Origin: CAYQTL01 sp964420405
Lineage (GTDB): Bacteria > Acidobacteriota > Thermoanaerobaculia > Thermoanaerobaculales > Sulfomarinibacteraceae
DNA: 37,844 nucleotides
Assembly: GCA_964420405.1 (NCBI GenBank)
Contig: CAYQTL010000042.1
Span: forward strand, 1-37,844
Direction: 5' to 3'
Positions 32,490 to 37,844 of the stretch are shown piece by piece; the first letter of the stretch is position 1; every line of letters starts with the position of its first letter. Under the pieces are notes generated by a model. It saw only the letters and a program-made list of their open reading frames with translations. It was not told the DNA's origin and ran no database searches. The translations under genes and the position numbers were made by a program.

Positions 32490-33131
32490 GTGCCGAGAAG
32501 CGGACCGTTGGCGTGGTGTGCGGTCGTGGCGGCCGCGGTGGTGATCGGTGCCGGTGCGGCGCGGGCCGACGACGGGCAGACCGTCACCGAGCTCGCCCGG
32601 GACGCGCAGGAGGCACCGGCGCCGTACACTGTCGTGCTCGCGGACGGATCCGAGATCCGCTCGAGATCCCGCCCCGCCAGCGCGTTCGGGAAGGTGCGTT
32701 TCGTCGGAGCGGACGGACGGCCGCAGGTCGTGCCCGCCTCCACGGTGGACCTCGTGGCGACGCGCGCCGCCAACGCCGAGATCCGGGCGGAGGAAACGGC
32801 GGGTACCTTCAGCATCACCGGGACCGCGGCGTCGGTGGAGGCAGCGGAGGGTGGGGCGTCGCCTGTCGCGCCGACGCCTGCGAGACCGGCGGTCCGGGTA
32901 TTCTCGGCCACCTGGTGCGGGCCGTGCAAGGCGCTGAAGGCGTTTCTCAGGGAGCACGGGATCGCGGCCACGGTCACCGATGTGGACCTTTTGCCGCCGC
33001 ACCAGCGGGCACAGGCCCAGGCGGAGATGCACCGACTCACCGGCCGGGTGGCGTACCCGACCGTGGTGATCGGCGGCGAGGCGCGCTCCGGGTTCTCGCC
33101 GACGTGGATCCTGGCGGCCGTCGAGCGGTGA
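32490..33131 (+). CDS. exported thioredoxin/glutaredoxin-fold protein
   Basis: 213 residues from GTG 32490 (GGAGGAG seven bases upstream). A signal peptide (WCAVVAAAVVIGAGAARA) precedes a small beta domain (YTVVLADGSEIRSRSRP then GKVRFVGADGRPQVVPAS) and a linker rich in Ala/Pro. The C-terminal fold, from about residue 135, has FSATWCGPCKALKAFL (C143, C146), DVDLLPP and VAYPTVVIGG with the cis-Pro at 190. The CGPC motif is that of thioredoxin, but the fold length and PTVVIGG resemble glutaredoxin/NrdH. It likely handles disulfides in the periplasm. It ends five bases before the convergent LVIVD gene. Confidence 0.88.
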   Translation: MPRSGPLAWCAVVAAAVVIGAGAARADDGQTVTELARDAQEAPAPYTVVLADGSEIRSRSRPASAFGKVRFVGADGRPQVVPASTVDLVATRAANAEIRAEETAGTFSITGTAASVEAAEGGASPVAPTPARPAVRVFSATWCGPCKALKAFLREHGIAATVTDVDLLPPHQRAQAQAEMHRLTGRVAYPTVVIGGEARSGFSPTWILAAVER

Positions 33132-33136
33132 CGCCG

Positions 33137-35149
33137 TCAGTCGACCGCCCCGGGTGGCCGGTGGGGCGCCGGGAGGAGACCCGAGACGTCCCACACCGTC
33201 ACGCCGGCGTCCCCGGCGGCGACCGCGAGAAGCCCGTCGCGGGCCGCGAGGTCCCGGATCCACGCCACCTCCGTGAAGCTGTCGGCCACCCGGAGGCGCG
33301 TCGGATCCGACACGTCGACGATCAGGGCTCTCCCGCCGGACGGCCACCGGCTCTCGACGGCGACCGCCACCCGCTCCCCACGGAGGCCGGTCATCGCCGT
33401 CGGCTCGCCGCCGAGGGTCAGGCGACCCAGGATCTCGGGCGCCGACGGGTCGGCGAGGTCGACCACCGCGACGAAACGGTCGCTGGCGGCGGTGCCGGCC
33501 CCCACGGCCACGGTGACGGTCGACCACGGGCCGGGGGTGACGGCCGTGATCCTGGTGTGGTCCGGCAGGTCGAGGGAGCCGACGACCGAGGGACGGGCCG
33601 GGTCGGACAGGTCGACGACGTCGAGGCGGTTCGTGATCCCGTCCCCGGCGACCGTGAGGACGAGGTCGCGGTCCATCGGCGTCACGTACGAGGCGCCGTT
33701 CGCCACCGATCCGACGACAGACAAGGCCGTCGGGTCGGCGATGTCGACGACGAGCAGCGACCGGTACGTCGCCACCAGCAGCACCCCGTCGGCGAGCGCG
33801 GTTGCCGAGACGTCGTCGAGCTCGAGCCGGTCGAGGACGACCGGTGTGGTCGGGTCGGTCGCGTCGAGCGAGCGGATGACGCCGGACACCTGCTGGTCGC
33901 CGTCGGGAGGGGTCACGACGCGGGCCGACTGGAGCACGATCCCGTCCGCCGCGAGGTGGGTGCGCCAGGCGGAGGTCCCCTCGGGGATGGCGGGAAGGCA
34001 TGCGACCTCCGCCGGTCCGCCCGGATCGGCGGCGTCGAGGATCTGCACGCCGTTGCGGCCGAGATCCACCAGCAGGGTGTCGCCGTGCCAGTCGACCCGA
34101 TCGGCTCCGCCGGCGCTCGGGATCACCGCCACCGCGGCGGGGGCGGCAGGGTCCGTGACGTCGACGAGGTGGGCGCCGTCTCCGCCGGCCGCTGTGATCA
34201 CGATCCGGTCGTCGAGGGCCGCGTCGACCGACCGGCGGTCGGTGCCGTCGTAGGTGCCGACGAGAAGGGGGCCGGCCGGGTCGGCGAGCGAGGTGAGGTA
34301 GACGTCCGGGCCGCACGACACGAGCAGCCCGCGGTCACGGTCGACCGTCATCCCGGAGACGCTCCCGGCTCCGCGGACCACTCCGGTGGAGACCGGACGG
34401 GTGGGGTCGGTGGCGTCGAGGACCTCCAGCCCCCACTCCCAGTCCATGTAGTTGTAGCCCACGTAGGCCCGACCGCCGTGCACCGCCAGGTTGCCCGGGC
34501 CCGCCCAGGAGGCGAGGGCGCCTGCACCCAGCTCGGACGCCTCGTGCGGCACCTCGTGGAAGATCCTGAGAGCGTCCGACTCGAGGACGAATACCAGGTC
34601 GTCATGCACGGCGACGGCGTTGATCCTGTTGCTCTGCGACGGGGCGAGCCGCCACAGCTCCACCAGGCGGTCCGCGGGGCCCAGCTCGTACACGACGAGG
34701 TCCCCGTCCCACGGGGTCAGGACGAACGCCAGGTTGTCGGGCCCGTCCAGCGTGACGGCGGACGCGCCGTACGGCGCCAGGTCGACGCCTCCTGGCAGCA
34801 GCAGCGGCGTCGCCGGGTCCCGGACGTCGACGACGGAGATCCCGGTGGCGAGGGATGCCGCGTAGACGATGCCGTCGGAGACCTCGAGGTCGACGACGAT
34901 CCCCGGCAGGACCAGCGAGCCGAGCTCGGCCGGAGAGGACGGAATCCGGACGTCGAAGGTCCGCAGCGTGCGTCCGCTCGAGATGACGGCGAGGTCGCCG
35001 TCGCGGGCGACGGCGAGCGCCGGGCCTTCGGCCCACGCCCCGATCCGGACGGGCGATCCCCCCCAGGCGGTCCCGGCGGCGAGGGCGAGCGCCGCCAGAC
35101 CCGCCACCGTCTTTCGTCCGCTGCCGTTCGCATCCCGCTGGTGGAGCAT
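33137..35149 (-). CDS. secreted 14-blade LVIVD-repeat protein
   Basis: 670 residues from ATG 35149 (GGGAGG seven bases upstream; longer frame to 35425 rejected). A signal peptide (TVAGLAALALAAGTAWGG) is followed by about fourteen LVIVD-like units, such as ISVVDVRDPATPLLL, AHLVDVTDPAAPAAV, LDVVDLSDPARPSVV and FVAVVDLADPSAPEILG, filling the rest of the chain to VTVWDVSGLLP. Fourteen units would make two seven-bladed propellers, like residues 50-635 of the protein at 18302-21082. It lacks the PKD domain, the C-terminal surface domain and any FESGG tag. Probably a surface or periplasmic scaffold; no catalytic site is visible. Confidence 0.9.
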   Translation of the reverse strand: MLHQRDANGSGRKTVAGLAALALAAGTAWGGSPVRIGAWAEGPALAVARDGDLAVISSGRTLRTFDVRIPSSPAELGSLVLPGIVVDLEVSDGIVYAASLATGISVVDVRDPATPLLLPGGVDLAPYGASAVTLDGPDNLAFVLTPWDGDLVVYELGPADRLVELWRLAPSQSNRINAVAVHDDLVFVLESDALRIFHEVPHEASELGAGALASWAGPGNLAVHGGRAYVGYNYMDWEWGLEVLDATDPTRPVSTGVVRGAGSVSGMTVDRDRGLLVSCGPDVYLTSLADPAGPLLVGTYDGTDRRSVDAALDDRIVITAAGGDGAHLVDVTDPAAPAAVAVIPSAGGADRVDWHGDTLLVDLGRNGVQILDAADPGGPAEVACLPAIPEGTSAWRTHLAADGIVLQSARVVTPPDGDQQVSGVIRSLDATDPTTPVVLDRLELDDVSATALADGVLLVATYRSLLVVDIADPTALSVVGSVANGASYVTPMDRDLVLTVAGDGITNRLDVVDLSDPARPSVVGSLDLPDHTRITAVTPGPWSTVTVAVGAGTAASDRFVAVVDLADPSAPEILGRLTLGGEPTAMTGLRGERVAVAVESRWPSGGRALIVDVSDPTRLRVADSFTEVAWIRDLAARDGLLAVAAGDAGVTVWDVSGLLPAPHRPPGAVD

Positions 35150-35490
35150 CGCGAACCTCCCGGTGCGACACGCTCTCGGAACCAGTCCCGATAAAAAAAG
35201 ATCGGATCTCAAGCTCATCATACACCCGGCAGGAGGGTGGACGCCATCGGCCCGCACAGCCGGCCTGGAGTTGGCGAGGCTCGCAGGTCGGCGGATCGGG
35301 TGGCCCGAGCGTGCGCCGGCTTCGCAGGACCGGACGGTGACCGGTTCGCGGTTGCAGGACCGCCCCGAGTGCACGTACCCTGCGTCGGGTCTCCTGCCCG
35401 GGGCCACCCAGTGACCGGCGATCACGACGGAGCGGACGTCGTGGACGGTCTCACGGCGGTCGCGGCGGCGACACCCGGGTGGAGCATCCG
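35150..35490. other. divergent intergenic region with an A-tract
   Basis: 341 bases with promoters for the LVIVD gene (minus) and oxidoreductase gene (plus). Notable: CCGAT (35188-35192), seven A plus a G, then ATCGG (35201-35205), a small A-looped hairpin; and on the minus strand TATGAT at 35222-35217, a possible -10 box about 68 bases before the LVIVD start. I could not find a matching -35. No gene is supported. Confidence 0.45.
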
Positions 35491-36825
35491 ATGATCCGTC
35501 AGCTGCAGGGGATCGCCCGGACCGGCGAGTGCATCCGCGTGGCGCTGGTCGGAGCGGGGAGCATGGGGGTCGGCATCGCGTGGCAGGTGTCGCGCACGCC
35601 TGGTCTGCGGCTGGTCTCCATCACCGACATCCGCGCGGAGGCTGTCGCCGAGGCGGCCGCGGCGGCGGGCGCGCGGCTGCTGTCGTACGGCGACGGTGAC
35701 CTGCCTCCCGGAGCCGTGTGGCACGCGGACGATCCGCGGCGGGTGCTCGCCGACCGCCGAGCGGACGTTCTGGTGGAGTCGACCAACTCGATCGGATTCG
35801 CGGCCGGGATCGCCCTGGAGGCGATCCGGGCACGAGTGCACGTCGTGCTCATGAACGCCGAGGTCGATCTCGCGCTGGGTCCGCTGCTGGCACGGGAGGC
35901 CGCACGGCACGGGGTGGTGGTGACGAGCGACGCCGGTGACCAGCACGGCGTCCTCGCGCGCATGATCGAGGAGATCCGGCTGTGGGGCTTCGGCGTCGAG
36001 ATGGCGGGGAACATCAAGGGCTTCCTCGACCGTCGTGCCACGCCGGCGTCGGTGCGGGACGAGGCGAGGATTCGGCATCTCGACCCTGTCCAGTGCTGTG
36101 CGTACACCGACGGGACCAAGCTGAACGTCGAGATGGCCATCGTCGCGAATGGCTTCGGGCTCCCGCCGCGCCGGCGCGGGATGACCGGACCGCGGGCGGG
36201 GCACGTGCGGGAGGCTCTCGAGCTGTTCCCGTTCGGGTCGCCGGGGGACCACCCGACGGTGGACTACGTCCTCGGTGCGGAGCCCGGCGGCGGCGTGTTC
36301 GTCGTCGGGTCCTGCGACCATCCCCTTCAGCAGAGGTATCTGGCCTACTACAAGATGGGCCCCGGGCCGAGGTACCTGTTCTACCGGCCGTACCACCTGT
36401 GTCACCTGGAGACGACCTGGGCGATCGCCGACGCGGCGCTCAACGGACGCCCGGTACTGGCGCCGCCGCCACGCAAGGTCGCCGACGTCTACGCGATCGC
36501 CAAGCGGCCGCTGGCGGCCGGGGAGGCGATCGTCCACGCCATCGGCGGCGACCAGCTCTACGGCGAGATCGAGCTCCGGTCGGTGGCCGAGGGGGAGAAG
36601 CTGGTGCCGATCGCCCTGCTGGAGGGGGAGCAGGGGCGCCTGCCCCGCGTGACGCGGCCGGTCAGAGCGGATGAGCCGCTGTGCTGGGATGACATCGAGC
36701 CGGCCGACACGGCGGTCATGCGCCTTCACCGGCTCGATGCGGGAGCGCTCGCCGAGCCCGAGCCGGTCGCCGCTGCCAGCGCCGCCTCCACCTCGCGGCA
36801 CACCTCCATGGGGTCGACGACGTAG
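35491..36825 (+). CDS. NAD(P)-binding oxidoreductase with C-terminal SAF domain
   Basis: 444 residues from ATG 35491, with GGAG six bases upstream; a GTG at 35479 is possible. The Rossmann motif VALVGAGSMGVGIAWQV lies at 17-33. The middle (VVTSDAGDQHGVLARMIEEI, FLDRRATPASVRDEARI, YTDGTKLNVEMAIVANGFG) fits homoserine-dehydrogenase-like oxidoreductases. From about 340, AKRPLAAGEAIVHAIGG then LPRVTRPVRADEPLCWDDI is a SAF domain. Members of this type are often found in polysaccharide biosynthesis loci; the reaction here is unknown. Family homology seems to stop near VMRLHRL (residue 415). The last 30 residues (PEPVAAASAASTSRH) lie antisense to the glycosyltransferase gene and may be read-on sequence. 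Confidence 0.88.
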   Translation: MIRQLQGIARTGECIRVALVGAGSMGVGIAWQVSRTPGLRLVSITDIRAEAVAEAAAAAGARLLSYGDGDLPPGAVWHADDPRRVLADRRADVLVESTNSIGFAAGIALEAIRARVHVVLMNAEVDLALGPLLAREAARHGVVVTSDAGDQHGVLARMIEEIRLWGFGVEMAGNIKGFLDRRATPASVRDEARIRHLDPVQCCAYTDGTKLNVEMAIVANGFGLPPRRRGMTGPRAGHVREALELFPFGSPGDHPTVDYVLGAEPGGGVFVVGSCDHPLQQRYLAYYKMGPGPRYLFYRPYHLCHLETTWAIADAALNGRPVLAPPPRKVADVYAIAKRPLAAGEAIVHAIGGDQLYGEIELRSVAEGEKLVPIALLEGEQGRLPRVTRPVRADEPLCWDDIEPADTAVMRLHRLDAGALAEPEPVAAASAASTSRHTSMGSTT

Positions 36826-37844
36826 GCCTCCTCCTCGCCGCCCGCTTCGACCCGCGCGTATCCATGGCCCAGTGCGGCCGCGAGGGACAGGCCGAACCCT
36901 CCGAAGCCGTCCCGACGCCGTCGTGACAGCTCCACCACGGTCAGCTCGTTCGAAAAGACCATGTTGGCCAGCCCGGCACCACGTGGGGCGACGAGCAGGC
37001 GGGCGCCCGCGAAGATCCCGATCTGCTCCTCGAGGGTGAGGAGCTCCGGCTGGATGGTGACGAAGCCGTACCGGTCCAGGACCCGCAGCAGGTCGTCCTC
37101 GTTGCGGACGCGACGCGACCGGCACCGCGAGCGCGACAGGAAGAGATGCCGTGAGGAGGGCGCGGGGACGACGCCGGCGGCAGCGACCATCCGGTCACGG
37201 GCAGCGACGAGGAGGTCCCGCGGCAGCGCGGCCGTCCCGTACGGCGCCAGGAAGCCCGGCCAGATGAGCCTCTCCACCCGCACCCACGGCGACGAGGTGC
37301 GGCGGAGGATCACGTTCGGGCCGGCGAGCCACGACAGCGACTGGTACTGGTACGGCGCGAGGTCCTCCGGAACCGGCAGGTCGAACGGCCGGCCGCCGAG
37401 CACCCGTTCGAGGGCCACCAGGCGCGGCAGGCAGTCGCAGATCCAGTGGTGGTAGTTGTCCGCTGCCTTGTACATGATCGTGCCGGCCACGGAGGCTCCC
37501 GGCGAGAGCCTGAGGAGCGGTACGTCGCCGGGAATCGGATCCCGCGGCGCCCGCCTGGGCCCGTGGGAGGTCTCGGCGACCAGGCGCCCGCTCGGCGAGG
37601 ACACCGTTCCCGACGGCACGTGCAGGAGAACGTCCTCGACGATGAGCCCACGCACCGGATCGACGGTGGTCGGAACGCGGGTTTCGACGGCCCATCCGCG
37701 GTACCGCGCGTCGCCGACCCCCGTGTCCCGTGCGGGGGCGACCTCCGGCATGTCGACGACGCGCACGGTGTCGGCCGCCCGTCGTCCCCAGCGGAAGCCC
37801 TTGGCGCGGGTCCGTCGCCGGCGCCGGATCGCCTGCTTCGCGCG
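36726..37844 (-). CDS. family 61 glycosyltransferase, 5' end at window edge
   Basis: The frame is open to the last base of the window (37844), so the start probably lies outside; the first in-window start is GTG 37766, but the basic segment upstream (AIRRRRRTRAKGFRWGRRAA) fits the same protein. GT61 (DUF563) signatures: YKAADNYHHWICDCLPRL, SRHLFLSRSRCRSRRVRNED, LEEQIGIFAGARLLVAPRGA then GLANMVFS near the C-terminus. These enzymes transfer xylose-, GlcNAc- or other sugar units in surface glycans. The 3' end overlaps the convergent oxidoreductase gene by 100 bases. The last 15 residues (ATGSGSASAPASSR) look dispensable. Confidence 0.9.
   Translation of the reverse strand, partial: RAKQAIRRRRRTRAKGFRWGRRAADTVRVVDMPEVAPARDTGVGDARYRGWAVETRVPTTVDPVRGLIVEDVLLHVPSGTVSSPSGRLVAETSHGPRRAPRDPIPGDVPLLRLSPGASVAGTIMYKAADNYHHWICDCLPRLVALERVLGGRPFDLPVPEDLAPYQYQSLSWLAGPNVILRRTSSPWVRVERLIWPGFLAPYGTAALPRDLLVAARDRMVAAAGVVPAPSSRHLFLSRSRCRSRRVRNEDDLLRVLDRYGFVTIQPELLTLEEQIGIFAGARLLVAPRGAGLANMVFSNELTVVELSRRRRDGFGGFGLSLAAALGHGYARVEAGGEEEAYVVDPMEVCREVEAALAAATGSGSASAPASSR

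Noticed and set aside
35188..35205. Intrinsic terminator or riboswitch at the A-tract
   Set aside because: Only a five-base stem with an A loop, upstream of both flanking genes; no riboswitch core motif was seen.
1..37844. CRISPR arrays, tRNA, rRNA, IS elements, phage genes
   Set aside because: No regularly spaced repeats with unique spacers, no cloverleaf or rRNA-like segment, no transposase or phage structural protein among readable frames.

Overview
The window is one very GC-rich bacterial contig piece (third codon positions are almost always G or C) with a 100-base assembly gap at 8565-8664, so it probably comes from a metagenome assembly. No rRNA, tRNA or other taxonomic marker is present. 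Secreted LVIVD-repeat proteins, a C-terminal tag of the type DxFESGGTxxWxAxxP, and a C-terminal domain with a TSWVTDLVIHNPG-like motif together resemble proteins I associate with Acidobacteriota, class Thermoanaerobaculia. The placement is tentative and rests on recall, not on a search.

Layout. 1-7960 (+): the 3' nine-tenths of alaS, two multi-pass membrane proteins of GT-C glycosyltransferase type, and a lemA-TPM-TPM cluster. 8115-12162 (-): an operon of an MmgE/PrpD-family dehydratase and a single-chain, fungal-Lys4-like aconitase/homoaconitase, followed by a small membrane protein. Period-6 CGNNYC arrays lie upstream of, between and downstream of the two enzyme genes; one forms a perfect 21-bp inverted repeat and another sits at the assembly gap. 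12499-13403: a VapBC toxin-antitoxin pair with a recognisable leaderless-type promoter, beside a decayed antitoxin. 13474-21082 (-): a methyltransferase with an open frame continuing past its stop, a secreted PPC-domain protein, an extracellular ExeM/NucH-type nuclease, an orphan Phd antitoxin, and a 926-residue LVIVD/PKD surface protein.

21472-23683: a zinc alcohol dehydrogenase, a SnoaL-like gene broken by two transition-type stop codons, and a patch of toxin-antitoxin debris (one VapC head, two VapC tails, one intact RHH antitoxin). 23811-29395: a methyltransferase, an outer-membrane beta-barrel candidate, another GT-C-like membrane protein, and a seven-repeat secreted propeller. 29396-33131: a two-RCK potassium channel (possibly coupled to a 50-codon upstream ORF), an NfeD-like protein, a GFA-family zinc protein and an exported thioredoxin-fold protein. 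33137-37844: a second 14-blade LVIVD protein, a SAF-domain NAD(P) oxidoreductase and a GT61 glycosyltransferase running off the right edge.

Functional themes are cell-surface and export (three propeller proteins, nuclease, PPC protein, GT-C and GT61 enzymes), a possible 2-methylcitrate or tricarboxylate module, and at least six toxin-antitoxin loci in different states of decay. I see no phage, IS element, CRISPR array or clearly new defence system. The most unusual signals are the hexamer arrays around the prpD-acn operon, the shared promoter and operator geometry of the antitoxins, the doubly interrupted SnoaL gene, and the paired C-terminal tags on exported proteins.
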